Assembly (NCBI GenBank): GCA_965279255.1
Contig: OZ257146.1
Span: forward strand, 2,604,001-2,668,000
Reading direction: 5' to 3'
Source: CAMFLJ01 sp965279255
GTDB taxonomy: Bacteria > Actinomycetota > Acidimicrobiia > Acidimicrobiales > Acidimicrobilacustridaceae
DNA length: 64,000 nucleotides
Of this stretch, positions 25,322-34,563 are shown in pieces. Every line of letters begins with the position of its first letter. Position 1 is the stretch's first letter. The notes under the pieces were generated by a model. The model had not been told where the DNA came from. It worked only from the letters and a program-made list of their open reading frames with translations, and did no database searches. Both the position numbers and the translations under genes were made by a program.

Positions 25322-27733
25322 ATGACCACGGGAGGGCCCGCTGTGACCGGCGACAGCACTGACAGCACCGGCGCCGACGGGGGCGCCACGGACAGCGAGG
25401 GCGCCACGGGCTCCGGCACGGCGACCCCGGGCCGCCGCCGGCGCGACCTCCGCCGCCTCGTCGCCGCCGTGCTCGCGGTGGCGATGTGCCTCACGCTCTT
25501 CGGGGCCCTGTTCGTGGGCTGGGCCGACCAGACCCTCTTCGACAAGCAGACCTTCGCCAGCCGCACCACAAAGCTTCTCGACTCCCCCGCGGTCCGCCAC
25601 GAGATCGCCGTCCAGGTCACCGACGCGCTCATCCTGAACGGTCCCGCCCAGCTCGGTGGGTTCCGTGCGGTGATCCTGCCGGTGGTCGAGAACGTCATGC
25701 AGACGCCGGCGTTCAAGCAGGCGTTCCGCAGGGCGATGGAGGAGGCCCACCAGTCGCTCTTCACCGCCGACGGCACGGACCTGGTGGTGAACCTCAGCCA
25801 GTCGCTCGGGGTGCTGGCCGGGAGCCTCCAGATCTCCAACCCCGAGGTCGCCGCCAACATCCCGACGGGGCTCGACCAGTTCCTCGTCGACCTCGGCAGC
25901 AACATCCGAGGCCTGGAGCTGTGGACCGCGGCCGAGGAGTTCGATCAGCTGGCCGCCACGCTGCTCGTCGTCTCCCTCTCGCTCGGGATCACGATCATCT
26001 TCGTCGACCGCCGGATCAGGAAGGGAGTGTTCAAGGTCGGCGTGGCCATGGCCGCAGCCGGGTTCCTGCTGGTCGGCGTCGCCGTCCTGGCGCCCCGCAT
26101 CGCCGCGTCAGCGGTGAGCGACAAGGAGCTCAAGGAGGCGCTGCTCCAGGGGATCGGCGCGTTCGTGAGCGACCTGCAGGTGCTCGGCGTGTGGACGATC
26201 GGCTACGGGGTGATCGCCGCCGGGCTGGCCACGGCGTCGACCCCACGTCGGGCACCCTTCGACCCTCGGGCCTTCTGGTACGGGGTCCGCGACCGGTGGC
26301 TGGGCTGGGCCCCGACCACGACCGGCAAGCGCATCGGGCGGGCGCTGCTCATCATCGCCGCGGGCCTCGCCCTCATCCTCGAGCGCGACGGGGTCCTGCC
26401 CCTCGCCGTCGCGCTGGTCGGCGCCTACCTCGCCTACTTCGGCGTGGTCCAGCTGCTGATCGTCGTCGGCCGCACCACCGACGACCGGGTCCTGGCCCGC
26501 GCCGAGGGCGACCTCGAGGGCCGCTTCCACGCCCACCGCGGTGCCTGGGCGATCGCCGGTGCCGTCGGCCTCGTCATGATCCTCACCATCGGGGGCCTCG
26601 TCGCGTCGAGCGCCGTGCGGTCCCGGGTCGCGTCCGCCTCCGAGCGGCAGTGCAACGGCTCGGCCGAGCTCTGCGACCGCACCCTCGACCGGGTGGCCTT
26701 CGCCGGCTCCCACAACTCGATGTCCACCACCAGCGAGCCGGGCTGGCTCTTCGCCGAGCAGAGCGTCGGCATCGCCGCCCAGCTGAACTACGGGGTGCGG
26801 GCCCTGCTGGTGAAGACCCACTACGGCATCCCGTCGCCGATCGACGTCACCGGGGCGAACCTGGTGATCACCGACCGGGCCGCCGAGCTGGCGGCCAACC
26901 CCAAGGCGGTCGAGCAGTCGCTGCCGCCCGGCAGCAGCGCCGCCAGCGCCGAGCAGGCCCAGAAGCTGGCGGCCAGCGCCGGCATCGACCCCTCGAAGCG
27001 CGACGTCTACCTCTGCCACGTCTACTGCGAGTACGGCGCCACGAAGTTCAGCGCCGTGCTCGCCGACATCAAGCGGTTCCTCGACCAGAACCCCGACCAG
27101 GTGATCCTCCTCTTCGTGGGCGACTACGTCTCGCAGGCCGACACCGAGCGGGTGTTCCGCGAGGCTGGGCTCTTCGACCGGATCTACCCGTACGACCTGA
27201 GCGCGCCGCCACCCACGCTGGGTCAGGTGATCGACGCCGGCCAGAACATCGTGATGCTGTCGGAGTTCACCGGTCAGCCACCGGCCTGGAACACGCCCGG
27301 CTACGGGATCTTCCAGGACACACCGTTCACCTTCTCCCAGCCGGACGACCTGCTCGTCGAGGGCGCGCCCGCCTACACCGGCGCCACCACCTACGACACC
27401 GGGCTGGTGAACGACACGCTGGTCGAGCCCGACGACGGGTCCTCGACGGCCACCACGCTGTCGTTCGCCAAGGACTGGGCCGGCACCCCGAGCTGCGCCC
27501 CCAACCGGGGCACCCCGGACTCGCCGCTGTTCCAGATCAACCACTGGGTCACGCCCGCCGGCTCGGCCTCGACGGTGGCCCAGGCCCGCCAGGTCAACGC
27601 CTACGACGTGCTGATGCCACGGGTGCAGGCCTGCATGGCCGAGCGAGGGCGCTTCCCCACGATCGTCGGCGTCAACTTCGTGACCACCGGCGACCTCATG
27701 AAGGTGGTCGACGACCTGAACGACGTCGGCTGA
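25322..27733 (+). CDS. Multi-pass membrane protein with PLC-like phosphodiesterase domain
   Basis: 803 residues. A disordered Thr/Gly/Asp-rich leader (1-37) and basic patch precede a membrane region with helices near 46-68, 210-228, 239-262, 285-304, 340-383 and 408-430. Between the first two helices an extracytoplasmic loop (70-205) contains FDKQTFASRTTKLLDSPAVR. The C-terminal half (~450-803) is a PI-PLC X-domain-like phosphodiesterase: AGSHNSM (His464), NYGVRALLVKTHYG, LCHVYCEYG (His566), FLDQNPDQVILLFVGDY and INHWV. Two His residues match the general acid-base pair of PI-PLC. Known PLC-X domains cleave phosphoinositides, but this bacterial branch has no proven substrate. Confidence 0.82.
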   Translation: MTTGGPAVTGDSTDSTGADGGATDSEGATGSGTATPGRRRRDLRRLVAAVLAVAMCLTLFGALFVGWADQTLFDKQTFASRTTKLLDSPAVRHEIAVQVTDALILNGPAQLGGFRAVILPVVENVMQTPAFKQAFRRAMEEAHQSLFTADGTDLVVNLSQSLGVLAGSLQISNPEVAANIPTGLDQFLVDLGSNIRGLELWTAAEEFDQLAATLLVVSLSLGITIIFVDRRIRKGVFKVGVAMAAAGFLLVGVAVLAPRIAASAVSDKELKEALLQGIGAFVSDLQVLGVWTIGYGVIAAGLATASTPRRAPFDPRAFWYGVRDRWLGWAPTTTGKRIGRALLIIAAGLALILERDGVLPLAVALVGAYLAYFGVVQLLIVVGRTTDDRVLARAEGDLEGRFHAHRGAWAIAGAVGLVMILTIGGLVASSAVRSRVASASERQCNGSAELCDRTLDRVAFAGSHNSMSTTSEPGWLFAEQSVGIAAQLNYGVRALLVKTHYGIPSPIDVTGANLVITDRAAELAANPKAVEQSLPPGSSAASAEQAQKLAASAGIDPSKRDVYLCHVYCEYGATKFSAVLADIKRFLDQNPDQVILLFVGDYVSQADTERVFREAGLFDRIYPYDLSAPPPTLGQVIDAGQNIVMLSEFTGQPPAWNTPGYGIFQDTPFTFSQPDDLLVEGAPAYTGATTYDTGLVNDTLVEPDDGSSTATTLSFAKDWAGTPSCAPNRGTPDSPLFQINHWVTPAGSASTVAQARQVNAYDVLMPRVQACMAERGRFPTIVGVNFVTTGDLMKVVDDLNDVG

Positions 27734-27818
27734 CCCGGACAGGTCGGGCGCAGCGGGCCGGACCGACGTCACGTCACTCTCGCGTGCACGCCGCCGCCGC
27801 GGGGTCCACGATGGGGCG

Positions 27819-29228
27819 ATGGGGAAGCGGCTCACCGGACTCGATGCGATCTTCCTCTACGTCGAGACCGAGGCCATGCCGATGCACGTCGCCCTGTGCG
27901 CCGTGCTCGACCCCTCGACCGTCCCCGGCGGCTACACGTTCGAGAAGATGCGGGCCTTCCTCGACTCCCGCGTGCCGCTCATCAAGGAGTTCCACCGGGT
28001 CGTGGCCGAGGTGCCCTTCCGGCTGAACCACCCGGTGTGGGTCGACGACCCCCAGTACGACATCGAGCACCACGTGCACCGGGCGGTGCTCGACGCCCCC
28101 GGCGACGAGCACCAGCTGGCCGCGTTCGTGGCCGAGATGGCGGAGCGTCGTCTCGACCGCAGCCGTCCCCTCTGGGAGTTCTGGGTGGTCGAGGGCCTGG
28201 AGGGCGGCCGCATCGCCCTGTGCGGGAAGGTGCACCACTGCGCCCTCGACGGCGGGGCGGCCGCCGACCTCATGCCGGCCTTCTTCGGCATCGAGCCCGA
28301 TCCGCCGCCCATCGAGCCGACCGACACCGCGCCGGCACCCCGCCCCGACGACCTCGACATGCTGTCGAGCGCCGTCACCGACCGGGCCCGCTCCCTGCCT
28401 TCGTCCATCGGGGCCCTTGGCCGCCTGGGCCGCTCGGTGCGCACCATCGCCACGCGGCGCTCCGAGACAGAGGCCGCCGGTGGCACCCCGCTCGCGTGCC
28501 CCGTCACCCCCTTCAACGGCGCCATCACGTCGCGCCGGGCGATCTCGTTCGGCCGACTCTCCCTGGCCGAGGTCAAGGCCGTCGGTCGGGCCTCCGGCGC
28601 CACCGTCAACGACGTCCTGCTGGCCACCTGCGCCCAGGCGTTCCGCGCCTACCTGCTCCTGGTCGACGCCCTGCCGGCCGCCCCACTGGTCGCAGGGGTG
28701 CCCGTCGGGGTCCGCGAGGAACGGGGCCAGCTCGAGACCGGGAACCGGCTCTCGGTGATGTTCGTGCCCCTCCACACCGAGATCGAGGACCCCGTCGCCT
28801 GTCTCGAAGCCACCGTCCGCGACAGCGCCGCGGCCAAGCGCGAGCACGCCATCCTGGGCGAGCGCACCCTGCAACGGCTGGCCGAGCTGGCCGACCCGCT
28901 CGCTCTCCCGTTCGGCATCGACGTCTACTCCCGCACCGGCCTCGCCGATCGCCATCGCCCGCCGATCAACGCCATCGTCTCGAACGTGATCGGGCCGCCG
29001 TTCCCCATCTACCTCGGTGGCGCCAAGGCCGAGCGGCTCTACCCGATGGGCCCGGTCGTCGAGGGCACCGGCGTGAACCTCACGGTCATGAGCTACGACG
29101 GCCACATCGACGTGGGCCTCCTGGCGGCGGCCGTGCTGGTGCCCGATCCCTGGGTCGTCACCCGCCGCCTGCCCCGGGCCCTCGACGCCCTCGCGGCCGC
29201 GGTGGGCGCCGAGGTCACCGGCCACTGA
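27819..29228 (+). CDS. Wax ester synthase / diacylglycerol acyltransferase (WS/DGAT)
   Basis: Uses acyl-CoA to acylate diacylglycerol or fatty alcohol, forming storage lipid; common in actinobacteria. 469 residues, the usual size. The active-site HHxxxDG appears as VHHCALDGG (His139, His140, Asp144), with the N-terminal LTGLDAIFLYVETEAMPMHV, RPLWEFWVVEGL, VNDVLLATCAQAFRAYL and the C-terminal NAIVSNVIGPPFPIYLGGAK plus the family-typical NLTVMSYDGHIDVGL. Starts at ATG 27819, 85 bases after the PLC-like gene, so co-transcription is possible. Confidence 0.93.
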   Translation: MGKRLTGLDAIFLYVETEAMPMHVALCAVLDPSTVPGGYTFEKMRAFLDSRVPLIKEFHRVVAEVPFRLNHPVWVDDPQYDIEHHVHRAVLDAPGDEHQLAAFVAEMAERRLDRSRPLWEFWVVEGLEGGRIALCGKVHHCALDGGAAADLMPAFFGIEPDPPPIEPTDTAPAPRPDDLDMLSSAVTDRARSLPSSIGALGRLGRSVRTIATRRSETEAAGGTPLACPVTPFNGAITSRRAISFGRLSLAEVKAVGRASGATVNDVLLATCAQAFRAYLLLVDALPAAPLVAGVPVGVREERGQLETGNRLSVMFVPLHTEIEDPVACLEATVRDSAAAKREHAILGERTLQRLAELADPLALPFGIDVYSRTGLADRHRPPINAIVSNVIGPPFPIYLGGAKAERLYPMGPVVEGTGVNLTVMSYDGHIDVGLLAAAVLVPDPWVVTRRLPRALDALAAAVGAEVTGH

Positions 29229-29394
29229 ACCCACCTGATCGGCGTGGGCGGGGGCTGGACCCGACCCGTCACCGCGTGCTGCTTCCGCCGGCCTCGGCGG
29301 GTAGATTGCCCGGGTCGACCGGGCGGTCATCCACGTCCCCCGGCGTCATCGATCTCTACGGGCTCGGATGGGCCGACCCGTGCAAGGGGGACAC

Positions 29395-30858
29395 ATGCAC
29401 ACCTACGACAAGTTCTTCATCGGCGGCGAGTGGGTCGAGCCCGCCGGCTCCGACACCCTGAAGGTGCTGTCACCCACCAGCGGTGAGGTCATCGGCTCGG
29501 TGCCCGTGGCCACCGCCGCCGACATGGACGCGGCGGTCGCCGCCGCCAAGGCCGCCTTCGAGGGCGAGTGGTCGACCTGGACCCCGGAGCAGCGAGCCGA
29601 CCTGCTCGTGCGCATCTCCGACGGCATCAAGGCCCGCCAGGACGACTTCACCAACCTCATCGTGAGCGAGGTCGGCGCCCCGTACTACTTCTCGATGTTC
29701 GGCCAGGTCCTGGCGGCGACCATGGTGCTCGACGCCTTCGCCAACCACACCCGCGCCTTCCCCTTCGAGGAGCGCCGCGACGGCTCCCTCGGCGGCCAGA
29801 TCATCGTCCGGCGTGAGCCGGTCGGCGTGTGCGCCGGGATCATCCCGTGGAACGTGCCGCTGTTCATCACCTCGCTGAAGCTCGGCCCCACGATCGCCTC
29901 GGGCTCGACCATCGTGATCAAGCCGGCCCCGGAGACCCCGCTCGACGCCAACGTGCTCGCCGAGGTCCTCGTCGAGGCCGGCGTCCCCGCCGGCGTGGTC
30001 AACATCGTCGCCGCCGACCGTGAGGTCGGCGAGCACCTGGTGCGCCACCCCGACATCGACAAGGTCAGCTTCACCGGCTCCACCGCCGCCGGCCGCAAGA
30101 TCGGCGCCATCTGCGGTGAGCAGCTCAAGCGGGTCACGCTCGAGCTCGGCGGCAAGTCGGCCGCCATCGTCTGCGAGGACGCCAACCTCGAGGAGACCAT
30201 CCCCCACCTCATCGGTGGCGGCCTCATGAACAACGGTCAGGCCTGCGTCGCCCTCACCCGGGTGCTCGCCCCCCGCAGCCGCTACGACGAGATCCGCGAT
30301 GCGCTGGCCGCGGCGGTCACGGCTCAGGTCACCGGCGACCCCAGCAACCCCGAGAACCTCGTCGGCCCGCTGATCGCCGACCGCCAGAAGGTCCGGGTCG
30401 AGGGCTACATCGCCAAGGGCCTCGAGGAAGGCGCCACCCGCGTCGCCGGCGGCGAGCTCCCGGAGGGCCTCGGCGCCGGCAACTTCGTGTCGCCGACCCT
30501 CTTCGCCGACGTCGACAACACGATGACGATCGCCCGTGAGGAGATCTTCGGCCCGGTGCTCTCGCTGATCGCCTACGACGACCTCGAGGACGCCATCGCC
30601 ATCGCCAACGACAGCGACTACGGCCTCGCCGGCGCCGTGTACACGGCCGACATCGCCAAGGGCATCGACGTCGCCCGCCGGGTCCGCACCGGCACCTTCG
30701 CCGTGAACACCACCCAGGGCATGGACTTCAACGGCCCGTTCGGTGGGTTCAAGAGCTCCGGCATCGGCCGCGAGCTCGGCCCCGAGGGCATCCACGCCTT
30801 CTGCGAGGACAAGACCATCTCCCTGCCGGGCGGCATCGACCTCCCCATCGGCGGCTGA
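29395..30858 (+). CDS. Aldehyde dehydrogenase family protein
   Basis: NAD(P)-dependent oxidation of an aldehyde to the acid. 487 residues from ATG 29395, which has AAGGGGG upstream (the frame is open to a GTG at 29368). Motifs: GIIPWNVPLF, IKPAPETPLDA, FTGSTAAGRKIG, catalytic Glu in VTLELGGKSAAIV and catalytic Cys in MNNGQACVALTRV, then EEIFGPVLSLI and PFGGFKSSGIGRELG. Closest by eye to the broad betaine/phenylacetaldehyde-type ALDHs; substrate undetermined. Follows the WS/DGAT gene after 166 bases and is closed by a strong hairpin. Confidence 0.93.
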   Translation: MHTYDKFFIGGEWVEPAGSDTLKVLSPTSGEVIGSVPVATAADMDAAVAAAKAAFEGEWSTWTPEQRADLLVRISDGIKARQDDFTNLIVSEVGAPYYFSMFGQVLAATMVLDAFANHTRAFPFEERRDGSLGGQIIVRREPVGVCAGIIPWNVPLFITSLKLGPTIASGSTIVIKPAPETPLDANVLAEVLVEAGVPAGVVNIVAADREVGEHLVRHPDIDKVSFTGSTAAGRKIGAICGEQLKRVTLELGGKSAAIVCEDANLEETIPHLIGGGLMNNGQACVALTRVLAPRSRYDEIRDALAAAVTAQVTGDPSNPENLVGPLIADRQKVRVEGYIAKGLEEGATRVAGGELPEGLGAGNFVSPTLFADVDNTMTIAREEIFGPVLSLIAYDDLEDAIAIANDSDYGLAGAVYTADIAKGIDVARRVRTGTFAVNTTQGMDFNGPFGGFKSSGIGRELGPEGIHAFCEDKTISLPGGIDLPIGG

Positions 30859-30891
30859 TCCACCCTCGGCCCACAGCCTGCTGCACGCGGA

Positions 30892-30935
30892 CCGGCCCGC
30901 TGCTCCATCGCCTCGGCGGTGGAGCAGCGGGCCGG
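30892..30935 (+). terminator. Strong hairpin terminator after aldehyde dehydrogenase
   Basis: A perfect 16-base inverted repeat (30892-30907 with 30920-30935, CCGGCCCGCTGCTCCA against its complement) around a 12-base loop lies 34 bases after the ALDH stop. No T-run follows. It separates the lipid/aldehyde genes from the glycosyltransferase island. Confidence 0.75.
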
Positions 30936-31048
30936 CTGCGTTCTCGGCCCCAGTGGTCGGACCGGAGCGGGCTCTGGCCCAGCGGCGGCGCACGACGGCA
31001 GCAGCCGGCAGTGACCAAGGAGCGGGCGGCCCCGGGAATATCTCGCCA

Positions 31049-31064
31049 TATTTAGGGCTAAATA
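31049..31064. promoter_or_regulatory. AT-rich palindromic operator-like site before the GT island
   Basis: TATTTAG-GG-CTAAATA is a perfect 7+2+7 inverted repeat five bases before the proposed GTG at 31070. A second short repeat (AATAT 31037-31041 with ATATT 31048-31052) overlaps it. Bases 31037-31065 contain 19 A/T of 29, extreme for this chromosome. It probably combines a promoter -10 region and an operator, and would fit a leaderless or very short-leader transcript. Confidence 0.55.
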
Positions 31065-31069
31065 CAGGC

Positions 31070-33214
31070 GTGCCTCTGGATCGTGCGTTGGACAAGGTTC
31101 GTGCTGCTCCGTTTCTTCTCGATGGCCTCAGGGCCGCGGACGGCGTTGCCCGTGCGGCGATGGCGGCCCAGGGCGACCGGACCACGGCGGCGCTCGTCGC
31201 GGCGACGGACGACCCGGACGATCACATCACCGCGATCGCTGCACTCCACGCGCTCGGCCATGTCCTCGACGACGGCGCCGATGCCGCCCTCTCGCGGTTG
31301 CTGTCCGACGAGCGGCACTTCATGCGAGAGCACGCCGCGTGGGCCCTGGCCGCCCGCCCGCCGCGCCTCGACGCCCTGGGGCGGCTGGTGGCGGTGGTGG
31401 CGTCAGGGGGCTTCGCCGGCATGGTGGCCCAGCGCACCGTGGAACGGTGGGGGCGGTCGGCTCCCGAGCACGTCGCCCGGGCTGTCGTCGAGGCGCTTCG
31501 GTCGCACGGGGACCCTGCGGTGCGGACGCGCCTCGTCGAGACTCTGGGGCTCGTGCCGGGGGCGCTGGCGAGCGAGATCATCGACCGGATCGCGGTCGAC
31601 CGAAGTGAGCTCACCGACGTGCGCACGGTGGCGGTCGCTGCCCTAGGAGACCGCTCCGACGAGGCCGCCCGTGCCGTGCTCATCTCGCTGAACGCATCCG
31701 GTGACCCGGTGCTGGACGACCCGGAGTTCCGCTCGGCCGTGCGTCTCGCCCTGTTCGACGTGGCTCCTCCGACGTCCCATCCCTCGTTCGGCCGACCGTC
31801 GATCGCATCGGCATCGGGTGGTCTCACCGTCGCCCAGATGTTCCTCCACGCCGACCTCGACCGTCAGCTCACGCGAGCGGGCACCGGTGACAACGGCGGA
31901 ATAGCGACGTTGATCGTCCGCCTCGGCGACGCACTCGTGCGGGGCGAGGACGTGGCCCGAGTGCTCACGGTCTCGCGCGGGACCGCCGCATCGGCCTGCG
32001 CGGACCTGCTCGACGACGACGGGCCGGGCGATCATGACCATCGCCTGGCTCGGATCGCCATGCCCTCGTCTGCGACCGGGATCACGGAGAGCTGGCCGGC
32101 CCGGATCGCGGTCGAACGTGGTCTGCGGCGCCTGCTTCGCCACGCTGGTCCGGTCGACGCCTTCCATGTGCGCATGGCCGATGTGGGCAGCATGGCGGCT
32201 CACGTCGTCTGCGGAGAGATGGGGATCCCCCTCGTGTTCTCACTGGCCCCCGATCCGCACGCGGTGGTGCACGCACTCGACCTGACCGGCGCCCTCCGCC
32301 GCGACAACTTCGGCGACGCCGACGAGCGCGAGCACTACTGGTTCCGCATCCGCCTGGTCCAGAGGCTCGCCGGGGATTCGGCCCACATGGTCCTGTTCCC
32401 ACGAGCTCAGCTGCACGACGACATCAGCGAGCTCGTGGGAATCGACATCGACGAGCACCCATCCCGCTTCGAGGTCGTACCGGAAGGGATCGATCTCGGC
32501 GTGTCCGAGGCCGCGCGCGAGAGCGTGGCGGCGGGTGGCGACCCGGCCGTCGACGACCTCGAGGCACTCATCGGTGCCCTGCCGGCCGAGCGTCAGGGTC
32601 TGCCACTGGCGATCTCGGTCGGACGACTCCACCGGGTCAAGGGCATGGCCACCGTGGTCGAGGCCTGGGCCAGCGACCCTGACCTCCGGCAGCGATGCAA
32701 CCTGGTGATCGTGGGCGGGGACCTCGACAGTCCCTCGACCACCGAGAGCGAACAGATCGCGTTGATACACGAGGTCCTCGACCGTGAACCCGGAGCCACC
32801 GAGGGCCTGGTGCTCGCGGGCCACCGCCCGAACGATGTGGTGGCTCGCTGGCTCGCGGCCACGCACCTCGGCACGGGCGATCGGGTCGGACCTGCCGGCG
32901 TCTACGTCTGCGGCAGCCTCAAGGAGGAGTTCGGCATCGCGCTTCTGGAGGCACTCGCGGCAGGGCTCGTCGTGGTCGCACCCGACGAGGGCGGGCCGCC
33001 CACCTACGTCGAGCCTGGCGTCACCGGAGTCCTCATCGACACACGGTCGCCACGTGAGGTCGCGAGTGGGATCGCTGCGGCACTCGACATGTCTCAGCGC
33101 GACAGCGCCGGCGATCGTGCCCGAGCGATCATCCGCGACCGGTTCACCATCGACACCATGGCCGCCAGCCTGACCGGCGTGTACCGCTCCGTGACCTCTC
33201 CGGTGCCGGGCTGA
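31070..33214 (+). CDS. HEAT-like repeat protein fused to GT4 glycosyltransferase
   Basis: 714 residues from GTG 31070; the frame is open upstream but overlaps the hairpin and ALDH gene. Residues ~20-235 are repeated helical pairs of HEAT/PBS-lyase type (ITAIAALHALGHVLDDGA, HAAWALAARPPRLDALG, ARAVVEALRSHGDPAVR, RTVAVAALGDRSDEAARAV). Residues ~250-714 are a GT-B family 4 glycosyltransferase: TGDNGGIATLIVRLGDALV near 272, the C-terminal Rossmann start LAISVGRLHRVKGMATVVEAW at ~513, and the EX7E nucleotide-sugar motif (Glu619, Glu627, KEEFGIALLEALAAG). The helical part probably mediates binding. It is followed after three bases by a GT1 gene. Donor and acceptor unknown. Confidence 0.85.
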   Translation: MPLDRALDKVRAAPFLLDGLRAADGVARAAMAAQGDRTTAALVAATDDPDDHITAIAALHALGHVLDDGADAALSRLLSDERHFMREHAAWALAARPPRLDALGRLVAVVASGGFAGMVAQRTVERWGRSAPEHVARAVVEALRSHGDPAVRTRLVETLGLVPGALASEIIDRIAVDRSELTDVRTVAVAALGDRSDEAARAVLISLNASGDPVLDDPEFRSAVRLALFDVAPPTSHPSFGRPSIASASGGLTVAQMFLHADLDRQLTRAGTGDNGGIATLIVRLGDALVRGEDVARVLTVSRGTAASACADLLDDDGPGDHDHRLARIAMPSSATGITESWPARIAVERGLRRLLRHAGPVDAFHVRMADVGSMAAHVVCGEMGIPLVFSLAPDPHAVVHALDLTGALRRDNFGDADEREHYWFRIRLVQRLAGDSAHMVLFPRAQLHDDISELVGIDIDEHPSRFEVVPEGIDLGVSEAARESVAAGGDPAVDDLEALIGALPAERQGLPLAISVGRLHRVKGMATVVEAWASDPDLRQRCNLVIVGGDLDSPSTTESEQIALIHEVLDREPGATEGLVLAGHRPNDVVARWLAATHLGTGDRVGPAGVYVCGSLKEEFGIALLEALAAGLVVVAPDEGGPPTYVEPGVTGVLIDTRSPREVASGIAAALDMSQRDSAGDRARAIIRDRFTIDTMAASLTGVYRSVTSPVPG

Positions 33215-33217
33215 CCC

Positions 33218-34534
33218 ATGACGTTGCTCGTCATCAGCCCGGACTACGCATCCCACCTCCTCCCGCTCGCAACGATCGCGACCGCGTGGAAGCTCGCCGG
33301 CGAACGGGTGGTGGTGGCGACCGGCCCGGCGAACACAGGTCTCGTCGACGAGTTCGGCTACGAGCGTGTCGATCTCCGACTCGGCCGCGGGTCGAACCCG
33401 GGGATCATCAAGATCGAGGATCAGCCCCGGGGCGAGGACGACAACCTGCGCAGCTTCTTCGACGCAACACGACGCGGGATGATCGAGACCCTGAGGTACC
33501 AGGCCGAGGCGCGCCGCGGCGATCTCCTGTGGAATCCAGCGGAGTCGGGCCGTCGGGTGATCGACATCATCGAAGAGGTGGGACCGGACCAGGTCCTCGT
33601 CGATCACCTGGCCTTCGGCGCGACCCTGGGGCTGCAGGCGTCGAAGATCCCGTACTGCGACGTGGTTCTCGGTCACCCCACGGCCCTCCCGGTAGGCAAC
33701 GAGGTGTACGGCAGCCTCACCGATTGGCCGACCTGCTTCCACCCGGAGGCCGACGAGCTCGAACGGCTCAGAATCCAGTGCCGTTCGGTGAGCGACCACT
33801 TCACCGACGACTGGAACCGGGCGTCGAAGCAGATCGATCCCGGAGCCGGTGAGGTCGATGACGCATTCGCCGTGCACGGCGATCACGTGATGTTCAACTA
33901 CCCCGCCGAGCTCCACGACCCTCGGCGCGACGCCGTGGTGTCGGAGCAGATCGGACCCCACACGTTCCTGGGCGCCAGCGTTCGCGGAGACCACGTGGAG
34001 CGCGACGTCGCGGAGTGGTTCGAGCGAATCGGCGCGCTGCCGGTCATCTACGTGAGCTTCGGGAGCTTCCTGTCCGCGCGAAGCGACGTGCTCGCCACGC
34101 TGACCGGTGCCCTGCGAAAGATGGACGTCGACGTGATGCTGGCCACGGGCTCGGCCGACATGTCAGGGCTCGGAGAGCTCCCCGACCGGTGGCTCGTCCG
34201 GCCCTATCTCCCACAGATCGCCTGCCTCGCTCACGCCGACCTCGCGGTCACCCATGGAGGCAACAACAGCCTGACCGAGTGCCTCTACCACGGGGTCCCG
34301 ATGATCGTGTTGCCCTTCTCGACCGATCAGTTCGCCGGCGCAGCCGCCATCGAACGTCATGGCTCAGGTGTCGTGATCGATCCGAACACAGGCTCCCCTG
34401 CCGAGTTCGAAGCTGCCGTCGACCAGGTCCTCACCGGAGCTCACGGCCGAACCGCGGCCGACCTCGGAGCTCGTCTCCGCCGGGAGCCCGGCCCCGAGAT
34501 CGCCTACGCAGCGGCATCTCACAACCGGCGGTAG
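33218..34534 (+). CDS. GT1-family glycosyltransferase (UGT/MGT-like)
   Basis: 438 residues of the UDP-glucuronosyl/macrolide glycosyltransferase type that glycosylate small hydrophobic acceptors. N-terminal LLVISPDYASHLLPLATIATAWKLAGERVVVATG; C-terminal donor domain with VIYVSFGSFLSARSDVL, RWLVRPYLPQIACLAHADLAVTHGGNNSLTECLYHGVPMIVLPFSTDQFAGAAAIERHGSG, which contains the HGG plus NS donor signature. Starts ATG three bases after the HEAT-GT4 stop, so the two enzymes are one operon and likely act in sequence. It converges on the monooxygenase gene with a 29-base gap. Confidence 0.9.
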   Translation: MTLLVISPDYASHLLPLATIATAWKLAGERVVVATGPANTGLVDEFGYERVDLRLGRGSNPGIIKIEDQPRGEDDNLRSFFDATRRGMIETLRYQAEARRGDLLWNPAESGRRVIDIIEEVGPDQVLVDHLAFGATLGLQASKIPYCDVVLGHPTALPVGNEVYGSLTDWPTCFHPEADELERLRIQCRSVSDHFTDDWNRASKQIDPGAGEVDDAFAVHGDHVMFNYPAELHDPRRDAVVSEQIGPHTFLGASVRGDHVERDVAEWFERIGALPVIYVSFGSFLSARSDVLATLTGALRKMDVDVMLATGSADMSGLGELPDRWLVRPYLPQIACLAHADLAVTHGGNNSLTECLYHGVPMIVLPFSTDQFAGAAAIERHGSGVVIDPNTGSPAEFEAAVDQVLTGAHGRTAADLGARLRREPGPEIAYAAASHNRR

Positions 34535-34563
34535 GTGACGCCGCGCGCTCCCGAACGTGGGGG

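Noticed and set aside
26108..27835. 575-residue minus-strand frame opposite the PLC-like gene
   Set aside because: The plus strand shows clear PLC and membrane features; this is a shadow.
31049..31064. IdeR/DtxR iron box
   Set aside because: The centre TTAG-GG-CTAA differs in spacing from the TTAG-S-CTAA consensus and the flanks do not continue as GG/CC; an unknown operator is safer.
32240..33994. 584-residue minus-strand frame opposite the glycosyltransferases
   Set aside because: GT4 and GT1 motifs are on the plus strand; no recognisable domain in this frame.
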